Shown here in pieces: positions 44,460-54,909 of a DNA stretch of 64,000 nt. The stretch is taken from NCBI GenBank assembly GCA_011947345.1, contig JAAVTG010000208.1:62001-126000 (forward strand), written 5' to 3'. The notes below the pieces were generated by a model. That model saw only the letters and a list, made by a program, of their open reading frames with translations, ran no database searches and was not told the origin of the DNA. The position numbers and the translations under genes are program-made. Numbering within the stretch: the first letter of the stretch is position 1; each line of letters starts with the position of its first letter. Origin of the DNA: Phytophthora quininea (Eukaryota; Oomycota; Peronosporomycetes; Peronosporales; Peronosporaceae).

Positions 44460-45076
44460 CACTTTGACTTTCAATGATTGGATCCACAGCTAAATGGTGT
44501 AATCTTTAACGCACAGATAAAAAATCGGCGCAAGCGAAAACAGAGCGGTCTTTAAGATACAGTACAGTACTTGTGTTGCAGAGGAAGAAGCCGACGGTGA
44601 TCGCCAAAACCCTTGTTTGGGCGGGACACGGACGGGCTCATTTTTACTACCCATATGAAGTCATAGACCCACGAGCCGCCTCGGACCGTCCTCCGTCCTC
44701 AATTCTTATGAAAATTATATCAGACTCAACACAGCGGTTCACATTAAACCGCTTGCATTGCGGGACCATGTTGACCACTCAATCCTTCCTGGCGATGCTG
44801 AAGATGCTTCTATTCTTCGGAGTTTTTACAGCATTCACTGTTCAATTTAAATCTTTTCAAACATTTCCCCCTCGACCCCCCAAGAAATCCTCCATCTGCC
44901 ACGAGCTTCGCTTTTCCCATCGATCTCGTTTCCGACCCCTCCAACAACCCTAGGCCTCAGAATGAGCCGTCCTCGCCATCCTCGTCCCGAGTAATCCAAG
45001 ATCGCAATGACAACCCGTCCCTGCCGCTGCGCCCTCTGATCAAGTAGCGGGATGTAATCGCGCTCGGTCGCACAAG
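44460..45076. other. Intergenic, no gene recognised
   Basis: 5' flank of the RNPS1-like gene and left flank of the copia relic. An open frame 44573-44953 has no recognisable domain. A copia LTR may be here, but I could not match it to the right flank by eye. Confidence 0.35.
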
Positions 45077-47960
45077 TTGGCTAAGCCGCGTACAGTAAAG
45101 CACGGGAGAAGGAAGGACCCCGCATGGAACGACGTCACTGTGACTGACGACATCGTCTCAAGAAATGGACCCTCATCAGATCATCCATCAGCTGGGAGAG
45201 ACGCATGTCGAGCGAGCTCGAGACCATTTGAAGCGCAAGTGCCCCAAGTGACTCGTGCCGAAGGCCATTGCGGAATGTTTCTTGCCTGCTCTCTCTCATC
45301 AAGTTGTCTGTATTCCACTGGCAGTTTGCACTGTGGTTCTATTCTACCGGAATGGCCTTCAACAAGGTCAACCATGCGGCTTAACTTTGGCATTTTGCAG
45401 GATCTGGCTAAGAAAGACACTGTCTTGGATATGGGACTATCAAACTTCGATTCCAAAGCAAACTAATTCTGTTCCTCTTGCTTCTACGCTAAGTCCCATC
45501 GTAAAACTTTCAATAAAAGAACGGTTGAGCGTGCCAAATTCCCCTTGAAAAGTTCATACCGATATGGCTGGACCACTCCAGTGTTGACTCTGTCGGGACG
45601 ACGATGCTTCCTCGTGTTCATCGATGACTACTCTCGATACATGTTCATCTACATTATTAAGCGCAGGTCTGATCTATATGACTGCTACGAAAAATTCAGA
45701 AAAAGTGCACGAAACATGTACTGTGATGACATTGGCACCGTGGAATACCAATCCAACCTCCATGACGTCGAAGTCCACAACCTTCAGAACGACAATGCTC
45801 GTGAGTACGAACACCCCGGGAAACTCATCTTCCAAAAGTACACCACACACGCTCAATTCACTAATGCGTATACCCCGCAACAAAATAGAGTAGCAGAGCG
45901 GCGTGTGCGTACACTACTTGAGCTCACCTGCGCCTTCGTTATTGACGGGAATCTACCGAAGGTACTATGGGGAGTGTGTCGCACACGTAGCAGATCTTCT
46001 CAACGCCACTCCAAGCTCTGTCCCAGACTACATCACACCGCATGAGAAATGGTTTGGGCGGAAACCCTCTGCTAACTATCTCAAAGTGTTTGGATGCACT
46101 GCACACACTCTCATTCCTGAGCTGTACCGGGATAAACTTGACACCCGTGCCAAGAAATGCATGTACTTGGGGTTACCATCCAACAAAAGGGATACAGACT
46201 ACTTGATGCGAAAGAAATCAAATTAAGTCATAGCAGAGACATTGCATTTCGTGAAAACGAATTCCCTAAGTTGGAGGTTTTTGGATCATACGAGTTCATC
46301 GAGTATTATCAACGACACGGATGCTGTTTCAAACGCCTCATCACTGGGATTTCCTTCACCCCAACCCCGTTCTACAGTCCCCTCCAATCATCCCATCCTT
46401 CCGACCCTGGTGGAAGCACAGAATCAAAATATCAGTGCTCTTACTGTATCGACTAAGCCTCTGCCTACAAAAAAGCTCAAACAAATGCACACACCGGTCG
46501 ATGAAGAATCCCACGCGATACTAAATGATCCGCTCGATATTGAGGAGCGAAAAGCTCACAAGGAGTTGGTTCATACTCGTCTTGCCATCCGCCACGTATC
46601 AGAACCCAAAACATACAGAGAGGCGATGCGTCTACCCGAAGCTTTGGAACGAAAACGAACAGCTCGCTTCGAGTACAAGCCCTTAATGGACAATAAGACA
46701 AGGATCCTTACAGCATTACAGGAATTCCGATGCGCACGCCAAAATCGTTGGGTATTGTCGTCAAATACAAAGCCAACGGCGACATCGATCACTTTAAAGC
46801 ACTGTTAAACATTAACGGCATCCTCCAAAACTATAGGATTGACTACGATGAAATATTCTTCTCTGTCATCTGCACGGAGGTACATCGCTTACTTCTTGCT
46901 ATTGCAGCTCTACTTGACATGGAAATCCACCAAATAGATGTCAAAACTGCTTTACTCAATGGTTTTCTCGACGAAGAGATCTACATGGCCCAACCGGAAG
47001 GATTCATCGTTCCTGGCAAAGAACGACTAGTATGTAAGTTACTTAAGAGCCTCTACGGCCTCAAACAAGCTCCACGAATTTGGTACTTTACCCTGAGTGT
47101 ATTTCTGATCAGTCTGGGCTTGACAATCTCATTAAGGACCAATGTGGCTTCGTGAAGACCATTGACGGCACAACTTGTTATGTTTTGGTCTATGTCGATG
47201 AACTCCTCATCATTACACCCACTCTTGCCACAATCCACCCCACCAAGGAAGCGCTAAAACAGCCTTGGAGAGGCTCGGTTCATTCTTGGCTTGTCAATTG
47301 TACGAAACCGAAAAATCAGTCACCCTTCACCAAGAAAATTACGCTACCACGGCCCTGGATCACTTCTGTCATCTCCATGCACACTCGGTGACCACATCCA
47401 CCGATCGGAGTGTCAAACCGACTCTCGATACGTGCCTTCAAACCACAATGGAACAGGATGAGATGAAGGCGATCCCTTACAGAGAGGCAGTAGGTAGCTT
47501 CATGTACTTGATGCTGGGAACCGGGCCGGACCTAGCTTACTTCCTACGAGAAGCGAGCCAATTTCTAGCTAATCCAGGCAAAGAGCACTGGAATGCGGTT
47601 AAGAGAGGCCTGGGTGTCTAAATAGTACTCGCAGCTATGGCATCACACTCGGTGGGTCGGCAATTTCAACACCAACAGTATCCAATAGCTTATACAGACG
47701 CAGACTATTCAAACTGTGTAGATAAATGTAGAGCCGTAGGAGGCTAGATGACGCTAATGTGCGGAAGTCCAATCTCATGGCAATCTAGGAAGCATCACAC
47801 CGTAGTGCTATACACAACATAGGCAGTATATATTGCCTCATGTCACAGCATACAATAAGTTATCTTTCCAAACATCCTCCTTAAAGAGCTAGGCTACAAA
47901 ACTCCACATACTATAACAGTTTATGAAGACAACCAAAGTTGTATTAAACTATCTTATAAT
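45077..47960 (+). mobile_element. Ty1/copia retrotransposon relic
   Basis: In Ty1/copia order: a GAG-pre-integrase cysteine block (CSSCFYAKSHRKTFNKRT, about 45470), integrase core (FLVFIDDYSRYMFIYII with the first Asp, NDNAREY with the second, YTPQQNRVAERRVR with the Glu), an integrase tail (EKWFGRKPSANYLKVFGC), reverse transcriptase (HQIDVKTALLNGFLDEEIYM, LKSLYGLKQAPRIW, then LVYVDELLII), and RNase H (YTDADYSNCVDKCRAVGG, about 47690). The RT active site reads YVDE instead of YVDD. Stops and frame breaks are frequent, and RNase H is interrupted. The element is dead. Boundaries and LTRs are not defined. Confidence 0.85.
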
Positions 47961-49170
47961 CCCGAGTTGCATAGTAGATCGAATACAATGATACGTGCCT
48001 TCTTGCTGGTTGGGGAGACACCCAATAACCAGCAGGGCTGGCTCGCGCCGCCGGACAAAATTGATGGCCCGGCGGACTTGGCTACACCATAGACAAGGGT
48101 CGAGATAACGCAGCCGCTTTCCCCGACGCTACAGAGCCAAGTGCAGCGCGTGGATAGAATACCCGCCGAATCTAACATGGCCATGATCCGTCGTTGGTTC
48201 CTTTTTCGCCAAGTGCGCTAGTACTGCCTTGTGGCGTCGTGGTGTAAGTAAGTCTCGTGCTTGAAGGGCGTTATTCACCGAATATAAGCCGCGGACTATA
48301 TCTGAGACAAACAGTCGTGATTTTGACACACGCAGCGTTGTCTTAAGTTCATCCGCAACGTATCACAATAATATAAATGTTAGCAACAAGCATTGACGCA
48401 AAAATGCGTACACATAGCATGGGGCTGCAACCTCAACGAGAGATACGGAATCATAATGCCCGACGGCGGGGCAGTGGTCCAGAAAGTGCTCGACACGGTT
48501 GCAGCCCCAGACAAATACACTCCTGATTATCTAATCAACTTACAACTGATTGTAGTGCTTTTATATTTATAGGATACAATGGGTTGGAGAACCAGCTCTT
48601 GCATTCCAACAAACATCGCATAAGAACCGAGGAAGGTAACCAATCTCAAAGCAGTTCGCTACGTACTACAATGAATGTACACTGGCCTACAAAAATTAAG
48701 TAAGAATGGTAAACATTTTCGAATAAATAGTGCATTTGGACATGGCCGCACCTTACAGCTTCTCATGAACTTAGCAAATCCCACGCCTAGAGTTAGAAGA
48801 CGCCATCCTAACCGCCTGGCATAGCGGATCCTTAAGTCAGCTACTGCTAATTGAGCCACGTGATGTAGACGCCGCCCACCGCTTGGGTCTGCAGGTTCTG
48901 GTGCTGGTCCTGCTGGGAGCCAAGCGCCTCGCCAACCCAATGGGACTCTAGGCCGTTGCTGGCAGCTTTACTGAAGAAGATGACATCACCAAGCTTGGCA
49001 TCAAGCTGCAACGCGCTGACACATGCCTCGCAGGGGAGAAAAAAAGACCACTGAGGAGGAGGAAGGGGAGAGAGGCTGTGAAATTGCAACACTGCTCCTC
49101 CCTGTCTAAGTATGACTCGTACTTAGATGAAGAAATAGTATATGTCCACCAGCTGGTAGCAAGCACTGAT
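47961..49170. other. Intergenic with an unrecognised minus-strand frame
   Basis: No gene recognised from 47961 to 48847. On the minus strand 49092-48850 reads VSALQLDAKLGDVIFFSKAA and then GVYITWLN before a stop. It looks protein-like but I cannot place it; it may be a 3' exon downstream of the RING-like gene. Confidence 0.35.
48420..48509. repeat. 13-bp perfect inverted repeat, 90 bp outer span
   Basis: TGGGGCTGCAACC (48420-48432) and GGTTGCAGCCCCA (48497-48509) are exact reverse complements, separated by 64 bp. The TG...CA ends and small size fit a miniature inverted-repeat element or part of an LTR. I see no target duplication in the flanks. Confidence 0.4.
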
Positions 49171-49590
49171 TCACTTCTGCTTTGCCAAGTTCCACAACAT
49201 CTTATCTTCCTCATCGGCACGATTTCCAGTGTGAAGTACTGGAAATTGACACACGAGACTTGTCGCATTCATGTCGCATGTATCAATATGCTCCGAGATG
49301 CACACCTGGCAGAAAAGCGTGCGGCCACTGCCGCACGCAAAGGCGTTCGGCGCGACCTCCCAGCAGATCTGGCATTCCCGATCAGTGCCCGAAACGGCAG
49401 CCGCACGCTGCTGTCGTTCCTGGGCCCGGTGGCGACAGCGCTGATAGTTGCTGTATGCGGCCGCAGCAGGGTTGCTTCGGGCCCAGCATATCGCAGTTCC
49501 TTGACGGTGGCGAAGGGAGGCGAAAAGAACGCAGACAACGTGGGTAAATGAACGGCCATAGTGGTTTAAGTTGCGGTAGAAATGGTACAT
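49171..49590 (-). CDS. RING-like zinc-binding protein, partial model
   Basis: The frame ending at 49171 contains ECQICWEVAPNAFACGSG, then LFCQVCISEHIDTCDM and SLVCQF, a cysteine/histidine spacing like a RING or RING-variant finger, preceded by an Arg/Gln/Ala-rich helix (HRAQERQQRAAA). RING proteins are usually E3 ubiquitin ligases. ATG 49590 is an arbitrary start. An upstream minus frame from 49955 (MKIDSFSKFACIAADQLRKF) may be the first exon, separated by an A/T-rich stretch (49630-49700) that looks like an intron. Low certainty on structure. Confidence 0.5.
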   Translation of the reverse strand: MYHFYRNLNHYGRSFTHVVCVLFASLRHRQGTAICWARSNPAAAAYSNYQRCRHRAQERQQRAAAVSGTDRECQICWEVAPNAFACGSGRTLFCQVCISEHIDTCDMNATSLVCQFPVLHTGNRADEEDKMLWNLAKQK

Positions 49591-50230
49591 AGTAATTCTA
49601 GCCCAGTGACTAATAAATCTTATTTTTCCTAGAATTTTTATAAGCGGCTTTTTATAGAGCCCCCAAAAAAAAATAAATAAATAAACAATAATAAAAATAA
49701 AAATCCCCACGTATCGAGCCCTATTGTAAATGCAGTACTTGAAGAAGAGTGCCTCCTCAGATGGAGGAGCGGTGGGTGAGAACAGGTCGACGTTAAACAG
49801 CAACGTGCTCGCCGGCCAGGTGCCAGTTCATGATGGCGAGGAGCGAGGAAGAGCAGACCGAAACGGTCTAACGAGGTGGCGGACAGACGTGTCTTGAACT
49901 TGCGTAGCTGATCGGCCGCAATGCACGCGAACTTACTGAACGAGTCGATCTTCATGGCGGTGGAGCCTTTACAATTGGCGACGCTTCTGGTACATTATGG
50001 TTGCTGGGTCTGCGTAATTGAAAACGATACCTGTCGAATGTCGAACGCCGCCAGTTAATCATTCGTCTGTGTAGCAACACGCTTTTTACACTTCTTGTAC
50101 GGCACGGAGCCATTGACGATCATTTGGCCATTACGTCTTCGAATGAATTCGCTGATGGACATGTTTCTTTTGAGGATTTTCTTGGAAAATCCTTCGAAGT
50201 GGTTTTGTCCTTATTTCGTGATTTGCTAGC

Positions 50231-50996
50231 ATGGCGAAGCATCTCGACGTGAACGAGCTGCCGTTCGATACTCCTGTGGTGATGATGACTGTGAATGGAG
50301 ACCTGCTATCGTGCGGAACTTCTACGGTAACCCTGTTTGTCGAGCTTCGCCACGTTGCCGGCGGAATGGTTTCCATTTGGAACACCATGGGCTCTCCCAA
50401 ACATCTACATGTTTTCGGCGGCAAATGCTGTTGTGATATTGGCGATGACGCGACGTTCGAGACGAAGGTTTCTAGCGGAGGATACGTCGTGCTTCAAGAC
50501 AGTTCGACTGGAAATTTTCTCGGGATCGAAACTCAAGGCCGCGAGAAAATGCTGTCGTGTCGGTCCAAACAAGTGTGGAGAGACGAAGAGTGGATTATTA
50601 TGAAGCCTTTTCAACTGGAGGCGAGCGGCACCACGATGCCTACGAAGAGTTTGATGCAGCTGGCGGCAGAAAGCAGCGAAGCTAGTCGACGCCAATTGGG
50701 CATGTGTTTCGTCAAGACCCGGGGTTTGCTCCGACCCACGGACCGTATGATGGCGACGGAGCTGAAGCCATTCTGAAGCTGTTGTACGGCTCAAGTTCAC
50801 TGTATACGACCCCAATCAAATCGGACCCGGCCAACGTGGAGCGCCGACAGGTGATCATACAGCTCATATCATCGCATAAAAAGTGAAGGACATCAAGCAC
50901 TTCTTGAAGGTTCTCTATGGAACTTCGGCCCCACTCACTTCGTCAGAAACGAAACCAAGCTTGTGGTCGAAGGTGTGGTTGGGAAAGCGTTCGTGA
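50231..50996 (+). CDS. LYG-repeat family copy E
   Basis: ATG 50231: MAKHLDVNELPFDTPVVMMT, then LFVELRHVAGGMVSIWN, FETKVSSGGYVVLQDSSTGN, FLGIETQGREKMLSCRSKQV and EEWIIMKPFQLEA. The repeated glycine-turn strands suggest a beta-trefoil-like fold. Then the helical part: SRRQLGMCF, and after a frame change near 50720 ILKLLYGSSSL, ANVERRQVIIQLI, and after a second change at an A run near 50880 VKDIKHFLKVLYGTSAPL. Stop at 50994-50996. Confidence 0.65.
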
Positions 50997-51070
50997 GGAG
51001 GCTTAAAACCCACTTCAATTCATTTTGAATTTCAAGCCAACAAATTCTTTCGCGGTTTTCACAGAAAAAG

Positions 51071-51856
51071 ATGGTCTTTCGCTTTCATCGAATAGTGTTC
51101 ATCGTCCTTTTGCATTTTGAATTGACCACCGCCGATATGACGTCGCATCTAGGTGTTAACGTGCTTCCATTTGATACGCCGTTGGTGATGATGACTGCGA
51201 GCGGGGACCGTGTTCGACCGAAAAATTCGCGATCCCATGTCCCTCTTGTCGAGCTGCATCAAGTGGAGAATGGGTTGGTCATCATTCAGGATGCCACAAA
51301 CAAGAAATGGACGTTGGCCGTCCGTAACGACACGTGCGAATTATGGTGGACCCGGAACTCCCGTAGCACGCCATTTGAGACCAAGGTTTCCCTTAATGGA
51401 TATGTGGTTTTTGAAGAATTCTCGACAGGAAACGTGCTGGGCTTCAACCGCCACAAGTGGGTTTGCGAGTCGGCTCAAGTGGGGAAGCAGCACGAATTGA
51501 TATTGTTGCAGCTTCACCAGTTTGAGCCCTCTAACGTGCTTGTACTGGATTCAATGCAGCTTGCCGCTGATGGCACCCACGTCGCTCAACACGAATTGAC
51601 ATGGCGCTTCGTGATTTCGGAAAATGATTGGGTAGCCGGAAGGATTCGGAAGCTCTTGTACGGTTCCAGTTCGCTCAACAAACCCACCGATATCAAGATT
51701 GATCCAGCCAACGTTAAACGTCGACAGTTGATTGTGGAGCTGGCAGAAGCAGGCGTGAAGGCACACGATATCGGGTGCTTTTTGAAAGCTCTCTATGGCA
51801 CTTCAGCTCTACTCAACGTTAACTGCGATATCGACACGAACACGAAGCGTTTCTAA
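51071..51856 (+). CDS. LYG-repeat family copy F (uninterrupted)
   Basis: The only copy with one open frame: 261 residues from ATG 51071, or 239 from the inner ATG 51137, which matches the start of its sisters (MTSHLGVNVLPFDTPLVMMT). The longer start adds a hydrophobic N-terminus, FHRIVFIVLLHFELTTAD, that could be a signal peptide. Domain order: N-terminal domain with VELHQVENGLVIIQDATN, FETKVSLNGYVVFEEFSTGN and LILLQLHQFEP; then two helical repeats of about 40 residues, each ending LYG(S/T): RIRKLLYGSSSL, and ANVKRRQLIVELAEAGVKAH ending FLKALYGTSAL. No named family recognised. Best reference copy for the family. Confidence 0.75.
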   Translation: MVFRFHRIVFIVLLHFELTTADMTSHLGVNVLPFDTPLVMMTASGDRVRPKNSRSHVPLVELHQVENGLVIIQDATNKKWTLAVRNDTCELWWTRNSRSTPFETKVSLNGYVVFEEFSTGNVLGFNRHKWVCESAQVGKQHELILLQLHQFEPSNVLVLDSMQLAADGTHVAQHELTWRFVISENDWVAGRIRKLLYGSSSLNKPTDIKIDPANVKRRQLIVELAEAGVKAHDIGCFLKALYGTSALLNVNCDIDTNTKRF

Positions 51857-51995
51857 GCATCGTAAATGACGAATAAAAATTCTCGTTTTTGAGGGTTTAC
51901 TCACATGTAGTCAACCATGACGGAAAGGAAATGACCGATCTTGGTCGTTCCGACGGATTTATTCCGGAATTTACAGCCTAAGAGCAATAACAGAC

Positions 51996-52822
51996 ATGGA
52001 CAACCTGACAAAGCATCTCGATGTGAATGTGTTGGAGTTCGACACCCCATTGGTCATGATGACGGTGAAAGGATACCGCATTCCCAGTTCGACGATGTTT
52101 GTCGAGCTGCACCGCATGGACAACGATACGGTGCTGATTCAAGATGCCAAGAACAAGTCGCGAGCACTACAGCTCGACAGCAAGAGCAGCACTTGAAATT
52201 TGGCAATTGCGGTGCAAAATTCGAGACCAAGACGTCCTGCCGCGGATATCTTGTCTTCGAAGAAATCTCCACGGCGCGATTTCTTGGGATCGAGATTCAA
52301 GGCCGCACGACGATGCTGGGTTGCCGTTCGATGATGATTGATGAAGGTCAAGAGTGGATTTTGTTGAAACCTCAAACTCTTGGCGAAAGTACTGCGACCG
52401 CGGCTCCCATCAAGGACCTGAAGCATTTCGCGAGTGCAAGTTCCAACACTTCGAGACGTCAATTGGCCACCCGTCTGATGGAAATGGGCAAGTCGACAGA
52501 GAACATCCGTCAAGTCATGCAACTACTGTACGGCACGAGCTCCCCGTTCAACGTCGATATCCAGTCGGATCTTGCCAACATTGAACGCCGACAGCAAATT
52601 GTGGACTTGCTGGAACGAGGCAAAACCCCCAAGGACATTGAAGACTTTCTGAAGATTGTGCACGGTACGACCGCCCCACTTCCAACGAACCCTGATTACT
52701 TGAGATCCAAAGAGTCCACGGCCAAAAAATCTAGTGGGCGAATCTGTGGAACAAGGCCAAGAACTGGTAAAACAGTTGGTAGTGAGGATTTCATTTTCGA
52801 GTTTGTCTCCGTACTCTGGTAG
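51996..52822 (+). CDS. LYG-repeat family copy G
   Basis: ATG 51996: MDNLTKHLDVNVLEFDTPLV, then VELHRMDNDTVLIQDAKNK. One frame change at about 52170-52190, then FETKTSCRGYLVFEEIST, FLGIEIQGRTTMLGCRSMM and EWILLKPQTL. It shows the tandem C-terminal repeat most clearly: SRRQLATRLMEMGKSTENI...VMQLLYGTSSPF, then IERRQQIVDLLERGKTPKDI...FLKIVHGTTAPL. A Lys/Ser-rich tail ends at 52822. Confidence 0.7.
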
Positions 52823-52914
52823 CGGGGCTTGCATGTTTGCTTTCGGGTTTCGAGTTATCAGATTTACTGAGGAAGTTTTAATGACTACAAAGTTGAAGAT
52901 TTTGTTCTTTGCTG

Positions 52915-54827
52915 TTAAAATCTGGCTGTGGCGGGAGGATCAGCGAGTTGTATCTTGGGAACTAGCTCTACCTTTGGTCGTGATGACTTCCATATTTCGG
53001 TTGGATCTTTGACCAAGCTGGCAGGAGCCATATTTGGTGCTTTCTTACGTGTCAGTTCCGGTAGTAACAGGCTGTGAAGAATTTGCCTTTGATCTTCATC
53101 AGCACCCTGCTCAGGCTCTCCTATAGGCGAATGCATGTTTTGCTTTTGCTTGATCAACGTGTCCAACGTCATCTTGCAATGCCAAATCAGTTCAAGAAAC
53201 ATATTGAACACTGTCGATGGTGGACATACCGGTGGTTCTCGAACTCGACGGCCATAACTGGAGGGTGAGTAGCACGCTTTGGACAGCATCATTTTCTTGC
53301 GCGTCACAGAAGTACCTCCCAAGCGAGCTGCGTCTTGACCAACCTTAGGCTGCAAAACTCGTTAGCTGATTCATTTGTAATATAAACACAAAACACACTT
53401 ACACTTTCGCGGCGGTGGTATTTGTCTTGGTGATAACGCAGTACAGCAACCACTTGTTTCTTGGTGAACTCGCGACTTTGCAAATGCTTTTCAAGGACAT
53501 CCGTGATGGCATTGAGTTGGTAGGGGCTTTGCGGATCGAAGCCGTCTAGATCAGTGTCTAGGCTTTGAGGGCCTTCCACGTCAGGGGAAAAACACGAAGG
53601 ATGAGGCGACGCAGTGTCGTATTCCGATTGTGTTTCTGGGGAAGTGAGTTTCGGTCTGCGCAATGAAGCCAACGACGGGAGTGGCGGCTTCCGTGGCTTG
53701 TGTCGATTTGACGGGGGCCCCAACGGCGAGCTAGGAGTCGTCGAGTGTTGATTGCTTTCAGTCTGTCTCACTCGATGCTCGTCTTTCTGCTGCATCTTGG
53801 CAAACAACTGCTCGTAGAACTTGAGCTTCTTACTTAGGCCAGCATTCATCTCCTCGAACACGTGCATTTCGTGCTTAGTGCGCCTGTTTTCAGCTCGCAG
53901 ATCGTCCACTTGCTTGATGAGTTTCTCCAGTTGAGAACTTTGATATCGCAGTTCGAGATGAACTCTCTCGTTTTCCTCAACAGTACGCAGTGTAGTTACG
54001 TCTAGCTGCATCCGCATTTGGGTCCGCATAGTGTCGTGGAAAGCCTGTAACTCGGCCTCCTTCTCGCGTCGCAGTCGATCGTTCTCGAGGATCAGCTTCC
54101 TTTCGAGATGATGACCCAGCTCGTCTTTCTCGAGAGCCATCGCTGCAAGGTTAGCTTGGAGCTGTTTGATCTGTTCGTCGCTATCTAACTTATTATACTG
54201 AGCTAGTCGACTCTCGCGCACCATCGCGTCATTGTCTTGGATTGTCTGCGTGAGTTGAGCGCACTGCTTTTGTGAGTCCTCATACAGCTGCTTGTAGAAC
54301 TGTTCCTTGCAAGTATCCAGAGCGTGAAACAAAGGCCTTCCCGCGTTGATAAGCGTCATCATCCTTGCACGTGTCTCCATTTCCGTCCCATTCTCGACTG
54401 TGTTCGTACTGGTATTACTGCTTCGTGGAGCGCTAGTGTCACCATCTAATCCACCGCTTGTTATCGATGGACTGTTGCCAGTAATTGTTTGCAGTAGCGA
54501 CGCGTTGATGGCCTCGACCTCCCGCAGTTTGCTGGTAAGTTCATCAATTCGTTTTGACTTGAAGGCGAGCACGCGCTCTCGGTCGTCAATGTTGGCTTCA
54601 AAAGACTCTTGAAGTGCGTGCAAGTCGCGGGTGAGTCTGGCGTTAGCGTCTTTCAGTCCTTCATTTTCCTGCTTTGTTTGCTGCAGTTCCTCCTCAAGTT
54701 TCTGCTCGTGGAGAGCACGGAAGGCCACTGTTTTAAACTTCTCCAAGACACCTCCCTCCGCTTTACCGAAGAAATCCGCAGCACGAAGCAAGGAGCCTCC
54801 TCCTGCTGGTGGTGTTCCTGAAGCCAT
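52915..54827 (-). CDS. Long coiled-coil protein of unknown function
   Basis: Exons 54827-53403 and 53349-52915, with a 53-bp intron (53350-53402, GTAAGT...TTGCAG). Phases agree, giving 619 residues with no frame break. After a Gly-rich start (MASGTPPAGGGSLLRAADFF) there are long coiled coils, roughly residues 45-115 (EEELQQTKQENEGLKDANAR) and 180-340 (ELGHHLERKLILENDRLRRE and beyond), then a Pro/Ser-rich region and a conserved-looking end, ITDVLEKHLQSREFTKKQVV...VLRYHQDKYHRRES. The layout suits a ciliary or basal-body-associated protein, which a zoospore-forming oomycete would have, but I do not recognise the family. Confidence 0.8.
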
Positions 54828-54909
54828 AATTCAGTAGTTGACTAGCTCAAATGCTGGTCATCAAAGCGAGAACTGTTTGGCGGCCTAGAACCCCCAAGAA
54901 TAACTGCGA

